Assembly: GCA_910588855.1 (NCBI GenBank)
Contig: CAJUSR010000006.1
Location: 75,681 to 139,680 of the forward strand
Reading direction: 5' to 3'
Length of the DNA: 64,000 bases
Source: an uncultured Kineothrix sp.
GTDB taxonomy: Bacteria; Bacillota; Clostridia; Lachnospirales; Lachnospiraceae
Under the pieces are notes generated by a model that saw nothing but the letters and a program-made list of their open reading frames with translations, was not told the DNA's origin and ran no database searches. Of the stretch, positions 53,662 to 64,000 are shown piece by piece (the stretch's first letter is position 1; each line of letters starts with the position of its first letter). The position numbers and the translations under genes are program-made.

Positions 53662-53686
53662 CAATTTTTGTTCAATATGATATGGT
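53658..53686 (+). promoter_or_regulatory. Promoter of the licT-bglP-bglH operon
   Basis: TTGACA (53658-53663), 17 bases, then TATGGT (53681-53686). The -35 overlaps the end of the AraC gene. The predicted start near 53693 lies about 25 bases before the antiterminator site. Confidence 0.65.
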
Positions 53687-53717
53687 TTTATTCAGAAATG
53701 AACGAATGGCTCCTACA

Positions 53718-53794
53718 GGCTTGTGACTATTTTATAGGCAAGACCTGATATTACATGTTTTTTTGTTATGCATGTAATACCGGGGTCTTTTTTT
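53718..53794 (+). promoter_or_regulatory. RNA antiterminator (RAT) overlapping a terminator
   Basis: Bases 53718-53746 (GGCTTGTGACTAT then AGGCAAGACCT) match the RAT hairpin bound by LicT/SacY/BglG proteins. The terminator stem reuses its 3' part: AGACC (53741-53745) pairs with GGTCT (53784-53788), ATTACATG (53750-53757) pairs with CATGTAAT (53771-53778), and seven T follow to 53794. With active antiterminator bound, the terminator cannot form. Confidence 0.85.
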
Positions 53795-53870
53795 ATTTCC
53801 GTAAACAGCATATTTGCCAAATCGGCTTACTATAGATTCGACTTAACCGGGGTTCTTGAGGGAGATAACT

Positions 53871-54731
53871 ATGAGTCCAAGGAGATGGATAATCAAAAGT
53901 GCAATTAACAACAATGTCATATGTGCCAGAAACGAGCGCAACCAGGAACGGATTCTGGTCGGCAAGGGCATCGGCTACAAAACCAAAGCAGGGGATGAAG
54001 TGGATTCCTCCAAAGTAGAAAAAGAGTATTTTTTGAAGTCCAAAAATATTACGGGAAAGCTGTATGCCTTATTGGCACAGACACCGGAAGTCTATATGGA
54101 AATCGCAGATGCCATTATGAAACGCGCCCAGCAAGCCTTGGGAACCGAATTGGACGAAGCAATCCTCCTGCATCTTATCGACCACATTTCCTTTGCCGTA
54201 TCCCGTATGAAACAGGGACTGGAATTTAAGAACGTGCTTTTGTGGGAAATCCGGAACTTCTATTCCAAAGAATTTGAAGTAGCCAAATACGGGCTTTCTT
54301 TAATTGCGGAAAAAACCGGTGAAACGCTTCCTGAAGACGAGGCCGGTTCCATAGCCATGCATATTGTAAACGCGGAATTTGACTATAAGGACATCAACGA
54401 TTCCGTGCGCATGACCGAACTTATCCATAAAATCATTAACGTCGTACGCTATCAATACCATATGAACTTTGATGAAGATTCTTTGCACTTCGTCCGGTTT
54501 GTCACCCACTTAAAATTTTTTGCCAAACGCCTGTTCACCGACACAATGCTGGACGGAAACGATTTGGATTTCCAGAACCTTATCCGGACACAGTATCAAT
54601 CCAGCTATGAATGTGCGGAAAAAATCGCCAAATTCATCTGGGATGACTATCAGATTGCCGTTCCTGAAGAGGAATTGATTTATCTGGCCGTCTATATCCG
54701 GAGGATTACAACAATGGGAACTGAGGAATGA
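53871..54731 (+). CDS. licT: BglG/LicT-family transcription antiterminator
   Basis: About 286 residues. The N-terminal 55 residues are the RNA-binding domain (IIKSAINNNVICARNERNQERILVGKGIGYK). Two PRD domains follow, with His residues in IDHISFAVSRMK and MHIVNAEF (PRD1) and in LHFVRFVTHLKFFAKR (PRD2), where PTS phosphorylation sets activity. It binds the RAT site just upstream and so controls its own operon with the PTS and phospho-beta-glucosidase. I use the ATG at 53871 (GGGAG seven bases before) rather than a TTG 15 bases earlier. Confidence 0.93.
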   Translation: MSPRRWIIKSAINNNVICARNERNQERILVGKGIGYKTKAGDEVDSSKVEKEYFLKSKNITGKLYALLAQTPEVYMEIADAIMKRAQQALGTELDEAILLHLIDHISFAVSRMKQGLEFKNVLLWEIRNFYSKEFEVAKYGLSLIAEKTGETLPEDEAGSIAMHIVNAEFDYKDINDSVRMTELIHKIINVVRYQYHMNFDEDSLHFVRFVTHLKFFAKRLFTDTMLDGNDLDFQNLIRTQYQSSYECAEKIAKFIWDDYQIAVPEEELIYLAVYIRRITTMGTEE

Positions 54732-54735
54732 CCAC

Positions 54736-54789
54736 CTGCTGCCACTTAATCTTTTGGCCAACGGCAGCAGCGGCTTACTGCAGAAGCCG
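54736..54789 (+). other. Two hairpins between licT and the PTS gene
   Basis: CTGCTGCC (54736-54743) pairs with GGCAGCAG (54763-54770), and CGGCTT (54771-54776) with AAGCCG (54784-54789). There is no T run and no second RAT motif. They may stabilise the mRNA. Confidence 0.4.
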
Positions 54790-54817
54790 TATTTCCTTTC
54801 CAAATATAATTATATAA

Positions 54818-58138
<3,321 letters not shown>

Positions 58139-58154
58139 TAATAATTGTTTTGGT

Positions 58155-58187
58155 AAAGGGATGCTATGGCTCAATAGCATCCCTTTC
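58155..58187 (+). terminator. Terminator of the beta-glucoside operon
   Basis: AAAGGGATGCTAT (58155-58167) and its exact complement (58174-58186) form a 13-bp stem ending in TTTCT. A smaller hairpin, GTGTC-TTC-GACAC (58193-58205), follows and may serve the opposing gene. Confidence 0.88.
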
Positions 58188-58256
58188 TAAAGGTGTCTTC
58201 GACACTTCTTAATTTACGTCCTTCTGGTGAAGGGCTTTCTTATATGGATTCGGGTG

Positions 58257-58469
58257 TCAAAACCGGTTATCATCGTCGATGTGTTCCATAATGTCTTCTA
58301 CATTACAATGCAAAATATTGCATAGTTTGTCAATCGTATTAGTTTGTACGTTTTTGTTATGCTTTAGCCTGTTGATTTGGGAACGGTTTACATTGTGATG
58401 AGTATATAGGCTGTACTGGCTGACTCCCTTTTCTTTCATGGTTTCCCATAACCGGTCGTATTTTATCAT
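58257..58469 (-). CDS. Small Xre-family helix-turn-helix protein
   Basis: 70 residues, one HTH_3/HTH_26 domain (MKEKGVSQYSLYTHHNVNRSQINRLKHNKNV, then TIDKLCNILHCNVEDIMEHI). It is probably a DNA-binding regulator of the type often found with mobile or accessory genes. AGGGAAAGCG precedes the start. Its stop codon lies within the sequence that also occurs as one arm of the large palindrome near 9.5 kb. No target operon is evident. Confidence 0.8.
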   Translation of the reverse strand: MIKYDRLWETMKEKGVSQYSLYTHHNVNRSQINRLKHNKNVQTNTIDKLCNILHCNVEDIMEHIDDDNRF

Positions 58470-58639
58470 CGCTTTCCCTGCCTGTTTTTGTATTGCTTTT
58501 TGATTTTAATTATTACCTTTAGAATATTTTAATAATAGTGTTCACATATCGATACTATCCAATTCAAAGGCACTATGTAAAATGGGGAAATATTGGAAAT
58601 GGAATAGGAAACAATCCCCCTTCCATATTGACACCCACC

Positions 58640-59412
58640 AGGCCATATCCGGCAAGTGTTCCGCCCGATACGGAAACCCAGCTAGTATAATTTATGTGGT
58701 ATGAGCCTTTTACAGCCCATCACCCTCCCGTACATACCTGCTTGATTGGAATTTGTACACAACTGGGGGGGATGGTTGTTCCACTCCTATAATATCGGGC
58801 TCTTTTTTGCCCTTATCTTACAGTACATTGCGATGCTCTTAATTTTTACCTATACGATACATTATTTGGAAAAGCGGAAAGCGCCGGTATTTATACTCAG
58901 GTTCCAATGGGCAGCCTACAGCCTTTCCCCCCTTAATCATCGGATTTGTGGGTTTCGTCTTAAAAGATGTGATTTATTCCGCATTTTTTGTTTTATTTAT
59001 CATATTTTGCGCTGATTTTGCCGAAAATCCGTCTTTTTCCCCTGTCATTACGCAATACAGCCTGGTTGGTTGCCAGCGGCATATGTGTCATTCTTCTACG
59101 TAACAATGGAAAATATGTAATCTGTCCTATGTGTCTTCTTCTGTTTGTGATGACAATTGCCCATCATTACAGAAATAGAAAACAATGGACACGGGCACTT
59201 TGCGTGCTGGTTCTTCCTGCTGCCATATCCTTTTTGATTCTCAACAGCCTGACACCCGCCTACCGCATAGCGCCGGGAAGTATCCGGGAAGCTTTGTCTT
59301 TCCCATTCCAACAGACTGCAAGGACTGTCAGCAAGCATTCAGACGAACTGCCGGAAGAGGAAAAAGAAGCGATTGACCTGAAGTTGACATTATACCCCCG
59401 GTTCCCGCTATA
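58640..59412 (+). pseudogene. Decayed multi-spanning membrane protein (DUF6020/glycosyltransferase-like)
   Basis: Pieces of one protein can be read in successive frames. A first piece, PDTETQLV-stop-FMWYEPFTAHHPPVHTCLIG, has an in-frame TAA at 58688-58690. It is followed in a second frame by WLFHSYNIGLFFALILQYI, in a third by IIGFVGFVLKDVIYSAFF, and in a fourth piece by NTAWLVASGICVILLRNNG and IAPGSIREALSFPFQQ. Frame changes lie at a G7 run (58765-58771), a C6 run (58927-58932) and near 59039. The pattern (PDT, HHPP, KDV, LRNNG, SIREALSFPFQQ) fits DUF6020-type membrane proteins. Both ends appear truncated. Homopolymer sequencing errors could explain the shifts but not the stop codon. Confidence 0.7.
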
Positions 59413-59421
59413 GAAAAAATA

Positions 59422-59454
59422 AACCATGCCTTTTATCAATTTTACGGCATGGTT
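59422..59454. terminator. Hairpin after the pseudogene
   Basis: AACCATGCC (59422-59430) pairs with GGCATGGTT (59446-59454), followed by CCCATTTTTA. It may be the old terminator of the decayed gene. Confidence 0.5.
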
Positions 59455-59493
59455 CCCATTTTTATTCGGATGTTATACCGTTATTCCGCACAA

Positions 59494-59524
59494 GGGCAGA
59501 TTACCCTCAAGCCGTAATCTGCCC
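59494..59524. terminator. Hairpin before the tandem repeats
   Basis: GGGCAGATTAC (59494-59504) pairs perfectly with GTAATCTGCCC (59514-59524), followed by CTGATTATTGTTTT. Confidence 0.55.
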
Positions 59525-59528
59525 CTGA

Positions 59529-59600
59529 TTATTGTTTTACTTATTGTTTTACTTATCGTTTTACTTATCGTTTTACTTATCGTTCTATCTATCGTTCTAT
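59529..59600. repeat. 12-bp tandem repeat array
   Basis: Six units of a 12-base motif, TTATTGTTTTAC / TTATCGTTTTAC / TTATCGTTCTAT, run from 59529 to 59600, with two more degenerate copies to about 59640. It is low complexity, too short and without spacers, so not CRISPR. It lies between the pseudogene and the PTS gene. Confidence 0.85.
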
Positions 59601-59720
59601 TTATTCGTTCTATATGATTCATTCTATTTATTGTTTTATCCATAAACCGGTTTTGCCCATCTTCCATTATCCGATATCCTGACTTTATAGAGCCAAAACC
59701 TTTTTATCCCCGGTTGTTTT

Positions 59721-61613
59721 TTATTCGCCCAAAGTTACCACAGCCGTTTTTCCGGCCGAAGCATGGATTCCCGTATGGAAAGAAAACTTTTTCCATTCTC
59801 CCGGCTCCGTAATAATGCACACTGTTGTAGCAGGATGCCCTGCTGCTTTGATTTTTTCTTTGCTAAACCGGATAAGCGGAGTCCCCGCTGCTACTTTTTC
59901 CCCTTCTTTTACCATATATTCAAATCCGTCGCCCTTCATATCTACCGTATCAATCCCTACATGGAGCAGGATTTCCATGCCGTTTTCCAGTTTCATGCCG
60001 CAGGCATGGCGGGATTCGTCCATCAATACCGATATAACGCCTTCTGCCGGCGCATAAAGAGTATCATTTTCCGGCACGATTGCAAGCCCTTCCCCCATTA
60101 TCCCTTCAGAAAAAACTCCGTCGCCTACTTCTTTCAGTTCAATTACCTCGCCGCTCAAAAAAGCTGTCCATTCCCCCACGCCCTTTCCGCTTGTTTCCGA
60201 AGCTGCCATTTTACGCTTTCCAGCCATAACGGTAAGAAGGAACGGTACGCCTGCAGCAATTGCCATGCATATTGCAAAGCTTGCCATATACTTAGGCTGG
60301 ATGGACAAAATCCCCGGCAGCCCTCCGACCCCGATTGCATTTGCCGTAGTTCCCGTAGCCACACAAACGATTGCCGCACAGGCAGAACCTATCATACCGC
60401 AGACAAAAGGATAAGCAAATTTTAAATTTACACCGAAAATGGCAGGTTCCGTCACGCCAAGATAACAAGAAATACAAGCCGGTACGTTTACTTCCTGCGC
60501 CTCCGCATCTTTCCTTTGCAGGGCAATCATGCCAAGGACTGCAGACCCTTGTGCAATATTAGATAATGCAATCATAGGCCACAACATGGTTCCACCGTAA
60601 TCCGCTATAAGCTGCAAATCAATGGCATTGGACATATGGTGAAGCCCTGTGATGACAAGGGGCGCATATACAAAGCCGAAAATTGCACCGAAAATTACTT
60701 TAAACGAGCCTGTAATCCCTGCATACACTACGGAAGAAATGACAGAACCTATTTTCCATCCAATGGGCCCAAGGACGAAGTGCGCTGCGATTACCGAAAG
60801 CAGCAAGCTGCAGAACGGCACCACTATCATGGAAACCACCTGCGGTGTTATCTTACGGAAAAACCTCTCCAAATATACCAATGTAAACGCTGCCAAAATA
60901 GCCGGTATTACCTGCGCCTGATAGCCAATCATATTTACCTGAAATCCGCCGAAATCCCATACCGGGATATCCCCCGCCGCAGTTCCTGCCACCGCATAAG
61001 CATTCAGCAGCTGCCCCGATACAAGTGTAAGCCCAAGGACAATGCCAAGCATTTGGGTGGTACCCATTTTCTTCGTCACCGACCAGCAGATGCCTACCGG
61101 CAGCATATGAAACACCGCTTCCCCTATCAGCCAGAGAAAACTATCAATCCCCGCCCAAAACTGGCTGATATCGCATAATGTTTTCGTTCCATTCTCGAAT
61201 AAGTACAAACTGTCGATACAGTTCCTAAACCCTAAAATCAAACCCCCTGTAATAATTGCCGGAATCAGCGGGGCGAATATTTCCGCCAGTGCCGTTACAA
61301 TCCTCTGCAGTACATTCTGATTTTGTTTTGCAGCCTGTTTTACCGCATCTTTAGATACCCCTTCAATCCCCGCTACCGCCACAAAATCATTATAGAAATC
61401 CGACACCGTATTCCCGATGATTACTTGGAACTGCCCGGATTGGGTAAAGCTCCCCTTCACTACTTTCATCGCTTCTATCTTTTTTATATCTGCTTTTGCA
61501 GGGTCATTCAAAGCAAAGCGCATACGTGTCATACAATGTGACACTGCCGCAATGTTTCCCTTTCCCCCCACTAAGCTAAGAAGCTCTTTCGCGTCCTCCG
61601 CATATCTACCCAT
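59721..61613 (-). CDS. PTS EIIBCA permease, probably trehalose-specific
   Basis: 630 residues. EIIB phospho-Cys is in AAVSHCMTRMRFAL (about 22-35). EIIC resembles the trehalose type (GLHHMSNAIDLQLIADYGGTMLWPMIALSNIAQGSAVLG, about 335-373; YLGVTEPAIFGVNLKFAYPF). A full C-terminal EIIA has ILLHVGIDTVDMKGDGF. The divergent TreR-like regulator supports trehalose as substrate. No phosphotrehalase (treC) gene is in the window, so the hydrolase must be elsewhere or the substrate differs. Three operator-like palindromes lie in the shared promoter region. Confidence 0.85.
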   Translation of the reverse strand: MGRYAEDAKELLSLVGGKGNIAAVSHCMTRMRFALNDPAKADIKKIEAMKVVKGSFTQSGQFQVIIGNTVSDFYNDFVAVAGIEGVSKDAVKQAAKQNQNVLQRIVTALAEIFAPLIPAIITGGLILGFRNCIDSLYLFENGTKTLCDISQFWAGIDSFLWLIGEAVFHMLPVGICWSVTKKMGTTQMLGIVLGLTLVSGQLLNAYAVAGTAAGDIPVWDFGGFQVNMIGYQAQVIPAILAAFTLVYLERFFRKITPQVVSMIVVPFCSLLLSVIAAHFVLGPIGWKIGSVISSVVYAGITGSFKVIFGAIFGFVYAPLVITGLHHMSNAIDLQLIADYGGTMLWPMIALSNIAQGSAVLGMIALQRKDAEAQEVNVPACISCYLGVTEPAIFGVNLKFAYPFVCGMIGSACAAIVCVATGTTANAIGVGGLPGILSIQPKYMASFAICMAIAAGVPFLLTVMAGKRKMAASETSGKGVGEWTAFLSGEVIELKEVGDGVFSEGIMGEGLAIVPENDTLYAPAEGVISVLMDESRHACGMKLENGMEILLHVGIDTVDMKGDGFEYMVKEGEKVAAGTPLIRFSKEKIKAAGHPATTVCIITEPGEWKKFSFHTGIHASAGKTAVVTLGE

Positions 61614-61646
61614 AAGTTATCCTCCTTCAAATAAAATAACCGCCTA

Positions 61647-61703
61647 AACTTGTTCAAACAAGTTCTATGTTCTATTTATACCACACTTGTTTAAACATGT
61701 CAA
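61647..61703 (-). promoter_or_regulatory. Promoter of the trehalose-type PTS gene with two operators
   Basis: On the minus strand TTGACA (61698-61703), 17 bases, TATAAA (61675-61680). One palindrome, ACTTGTTTAAACATGT (61685-61700), fills the spacer. A second, AACTTGTTCAAACAAGTT (61647-61664), covers the start region. Both would block RNA polymerase when bound. Confidence 0.75.
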
Positions 61704-61737
61704 CACTTTTATGGAAATATTACTTTCAAGGGCTCCA

Positions 61738-61788
61738 TTGACAAAAAAATCCCATGCACTATAATAAAACCATAATGTTTAAACAAGG
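61738..61788 (+). promoter_or_regulatory. Promoter of the TreR-like gene with operator
   Basis: TTGACA (61738-61743), 16 bases, TATAAT (61760-61765). The palindrome around TGTTTAAACA (61776-61785) covers the expected start site and suggests autoregulation. Confidence 0.75.
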
Positions 61789-61806
61789 ACAACGGGGGGT
61801 TTTCCT

Positions 61807-62538
61807 ATGCCAAAAGCCAAATATAACGACATCTATAAAGACTTAAAAGCCAGAATTGAAAACGGGGAATATGAATTTCAGGAACTTCTTCCTTCCGAAA
61901 ACCAGTTAATCCTCAATTACGGATGTTCCCGCAATACCGTCCGCCGCGCCATCAGCACCCTTGTCATGGACGGCTATGTCCAAACCATGCAGGGAAAAGG
62001 CGTACGCAATATCTTTGTACCAACCCAGCAGGCTTCTTTCACTCTGGGAGGAATCGAATCTTTCAAAGAATCCGCTCTGCGCAATCATCAAACCCCCATT
62101 ACGAAGGTCATCTGTTTTACCGAACTGACCGCCGATGGGAAAATTGCAAAAAAAACCGGGTTTGCACCCGGTTCCCGCCTTTACTATCTACAGCGCCTTC
62201 ATTATTTGGATGATAAGGCCTTAATCCTCAACCATAATTACTTTTTAAAGGATGTAGTCACTTCCCTGACTCCGGAAATTGCGGAAAATTCCATTTATGA
62301 ATATCTGGAAAACACCTTGCACATTTCCATTGTCACTAGCAAGCGCATTATGACCGTAGAAAAAATGACTCAAATAGATGAAAAATATCTTAATCTTGGC
62401 GATTATAACTGTCTCGCTGTTGTCAGTAGCCAGACCTATAACAGCGACGGGATTATGTTTGAATACACCCAGTCCCGCCATAGGCCCGATTATTTCCGCT
62501 TTCAGGATAACGCAACACGGCGGCCATTATCCCACTGA
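61807..62538 (+). CDS. treR: TreR-like GntR-family repressor
   Basis: 243 residues. The GntR winged helix (YNDIYKDLKARIENGEYEFQELLPSENQLILNYGCSRNTVRRAISTLVMDGYVQTMQGKGVRN, about 6-68) is followed by a UTRA ligand domain (about 90-235, FAPGSRLYYLQRLHYLDDKALILNHNYF). The architecture and position opposite a trehalose-type PTS match TreR, which responds to trehalose 6-phosphate. Palindromes with a TTGTTTAAACAA-like core lie in both promoters. The name is assigned by similarity and context; a different sugar phosphate is possible. Confidence 0.82.
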   Translation: MPKAKYNDIYKDLKARIENGEYEFQELLPSENQLILNYGCSRNTVRRAISTLVMDGYVQTMQGKGVRNIFVPTQQASFTLGGIESFKESALRNHQTPITKVICFTELTADGKIAKKTGFAPGSRLYYLQRLHYLDDKALILNHNYFLKDVVTSLTPEIAENSIYEYLENTLHISIVTSKRIMTVEKMTQIDEKYLNLGDYNCLAVVSSQTYNSDGIMFEYTQSRHRPDYFRFQDNATRRPLSH

Positions 62539-62551
62539 CCGCCGTGCCATT
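62516..62551 (+). terminator. Terminator overlapping the treR stop codon
   Basis: CACGGCGG (62516-62523) pairs with CCGCCGTG (62539-62546), followed by CCATTTTATATTT. The stop codon lies in the loop. Confidence 0.6.
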
Positions 62552-62611
62552 TTATATTTCGTTGCCCTTGCTTTTCAAACCCGCTTTTCACAAGAACGGA
62601 ATAAGATAAAT

Positions 62612-64000
62612 TTAAATCATCCCATCTTTTAACACATTATAATCGCGCAATACTTTTTCCACTACCGTTCCTTTCACTACGCGCAAAATCGGTTTTTTCA
62701 GCGGATTCAACAATGCGGGCAGTTCAATTTCCAAAGGCGATTTGCCATCCATAAGTTTTACGCTGCTGCCCAGCAATTCGCGGATATCATAGACGCTGCC
62801 CCATACCTCCGGAACACCCCTGTCCACATGAAGCAATCCGTAAACCGCTTCCATAGCCGTCCTTACCGAATACTCCGTGGTAAATACCGTATCCCTGGGC
62901 GTCTGAGCAAATTGCCCCAAAAAAGCAAAGTTCACACAGCCATCCGGAATAACATCCGGCCTGTCCCCTTTTGCCCTTGGCATGAAAAATGCCGTAATAT
63001 AGGGCATCATGGTCGGAACACAAACTGCACTGTTTTCGGCCAGTTCCGGAATCTGTTCTTCCGGAACGCCCAGATGGTAAAGCCATTCTTCCGTAATTTC
63101 TTTTCCGGTACACTCTTTCATAGGCTTTTTGATAAAATCGCCCGGTACGTCCGTAAACAATCCATATACCCAGACGCATACCTTATCTTTATCCTGCTCC
63201 TTAAATTGCCCCTGCCGGTTAATCGTCCAGCTCATCAACCAACTGGAATCCTGACAGCTTACAATCCCTCCGGTCACCACTTTGCCGCTTTTCGGGTCAC
63301 GTTTGCAGATGTTGGTAATATAAGGAAGAATTTTGTCATCCAATGTGGTCACAGTGGCTGATTCCCAATTTGTCTTTGCTACATCCGAGCAGAATTTTTC
63401 AGGATGCCCGAATGCCTTATCCTGCTTCGCAATATTTTTCCACAAGTTCCAACAGCCGCTGGTCCTTACTTCCGCATCCCCATTAGGGGCATGGTTTTGA
63501 TCCCCATATATGGTGCCTTCCGTACAGCTTCCGTTAGTGACAAATACAAGGTCGTTTTCCGTCAGCATGATTCCTTTTTCCACGCCCTTTATCCTGCACT
63601 CCAATGCTTTCGCAATTTTTTTGTCGTTTTTAAATTCAAAAATTACATTTGTCACTTCCGTATTAAACTGGAAGTCCACACCCGCCTCTTCCAGATATTT
63701 CTGCATAGGCAATATCAATGATTCATATTGGTTATACTTTGTGAACTTCAATGCGCTGAAATCCGGCAGCCCTGCAATATGGTGGATAAACCGCTGGAAA
63801 TAAAGCTTCATCTCCAAAGCGCTATGCCAGTTTTCAAATGCAAACATTGTCCTCCAATACAACCAGAAAGTAGAATCAAACACTTCCTCGTCAAAAAAAT
63901 CTTCAATCGTCTTATCATATAAGTCTTCATCTTTGGTCATAAACAACTTCATAATTTCCATGCAGCCCTTCTGGCTTAAGTTGAACTTCCCGTCCGTATG
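62612..64000 (-). CDS. Oleate hydratase, C-terminal part (gene runs off the window)
   Basis: The visible 462 codons are open to the right edge. Sequences such as FAFENWHSALEMKLYFQRFIHHI, FTKYNQYESLILPMQKYLEEAGVDFQFN, SWLMSWTINRQGQF and FAFLGQFAQTPRDTVFTTEYSVRTAMEAVYGL are diagnostic of the myosin-cross-reactive antigen family, FAD-dependent oleate hydratases that add water to unsaturated fatty acids. About 130 N-terminal residues, including the FAD loop, are outside the window (family length about 590). An internal ATG at 63961 is not the true start. No neighbour suggests an operon. Confidence 0.93.
   Translation of the reverse strand, partial: HTDGKFNLSQKGCMEIMKLFMTKDEDLYDKTIEDFFDEEVFDSTFWLYWRTMFAFENWHSALEMKLYFQRFIHHIAGLPDFSALKFTKYNQYESLILPMQKYLEEAGVDFQFNTEVTNVIFEFKNDKKIAKALECRIKGVEKGIMLTENDLVFVTNGSCTEGTIYGDQNHAPNGDAEVRTSGCWNLWKNIAKQDKAFGHPEKFCSDVAKTNWESATVTTLDDKILPYITNICKRDPKSGKVVTGGIVSCQDSSWLMSWTINRQGQFKEQDKDKVCVWVYGLFTDVPGDFIKKPMKECTGKEITEEWLYHLGVPEEQIPELAENSAVCVPTMMPYITAFFMPRAKGDRPDVIPDGCVNFAFLGQFAQTPRDTVFTTEYSVRTAMEAVYGLLHVDRGVPEVWGSVYDIRELLGSSVKLMDGKSPLEIELPALLNPLKKPILRVVKGTVVEKVLRDYNVLKDGMI

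Noticed and set aside
59529..59640. CRISPR-like array
   Set aside because: The 12-base units are contiguous without spacers and vary in steps, so it is a simple tandem repeat.
59721..62538. Complete trehalose operon
   Set aside because: No phosphotrehalase gene lies nearby; the GH1 gene at 56723-58138 belongs to the beta-glucoside operon.

Overview
The window looks like a chromosomal segment of an anaerobic gut-type Clostridium relative, most likely Lachnospiraceae (Bacillota). The basis is a moderate G+C content, strong AGGAGG ribosome binding sites, the hprK / ROK kinase / murB / rapZ / whiA / HPr-like block, several phosphotransferase systems (PTS), an EFR1-type flavodoxin-ferredoxin and an OhyA-type oleate hydratase. 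This is inferred from gene content only. No rRNA, tRNA, CRISPR array or insertion sequence was seen.

Layout. 0.1-6 kb: a DUF362 protein; an AT-rich two-gene module (ABC-type ATPase plus small TOPRIM-like protein) with its own promoter, which looks acquired and may be a phage-defence or nucleic-acid-processing system; then an acetyltransferase / Y-family polymerase / YolD-like operon. 6-12.7 kb: housekeeping genes (cyclophilin, AGCS amino-acid symporter, DUF1189, class II aldolase, acyltransferase, lipid kinase). 12.9-18.1 kb: a carbon-control and cell-wall block (hprK, glucokinase, murB, rapZ, whiA, crh). The HPr-like protein has Glu at position 15 in place of the phosphorylatable His but keeps Ser46, and HprK, the expected kinase for Ser46, lies in the same block. 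18-27 kb: uvrC, ftsH, pyrG coupled to a DUF1846 gene, a YitT protein, a GC-rich folded intergenic element and a DUF3892 protein.

27-37 kb is an envelope and signalling region. It holds a LysM/leucine-rich exported protein, a Cu/Zn superoxide dismutase-like protein without signal peptide, an unusual amidase-polysaccharide deacetylase fusion, and an operon of an FG-GAP exported protein, response regulator, histidine kinase and membrane protein. Four 11-bp repeats in front of the fusion gene look like response-regulator sites and would link the two units.

37.5-62.6 kb is a carbohydrate island. First comes a probable beta-1,2-glucan (or related beta-glucan) oligosaccharide system: CUT1 ABC transporter without ATPase, a circularly permuted GH3 glucosidase, two GH94 phosphorylases and an AraC regulator, with a perfect 20-bp inverted repeat between the divergent operons. 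Then follow three PTS permeases of the beta-glucoside/sucrose/trehalose class: one with a HAD phosphatase and AraC regulator; one in a classical licT-bglP-bglH operon with an RNA antiterminator site overlapping a terminator; and one divergent from a TreR-like GntR regulator with three operator-like palindromes. A decayed membrane-protein pseudogene (58.64-59.41 kb) and short tandem repeats lie between the last two. The window ends inside an oleate hydratase gene.
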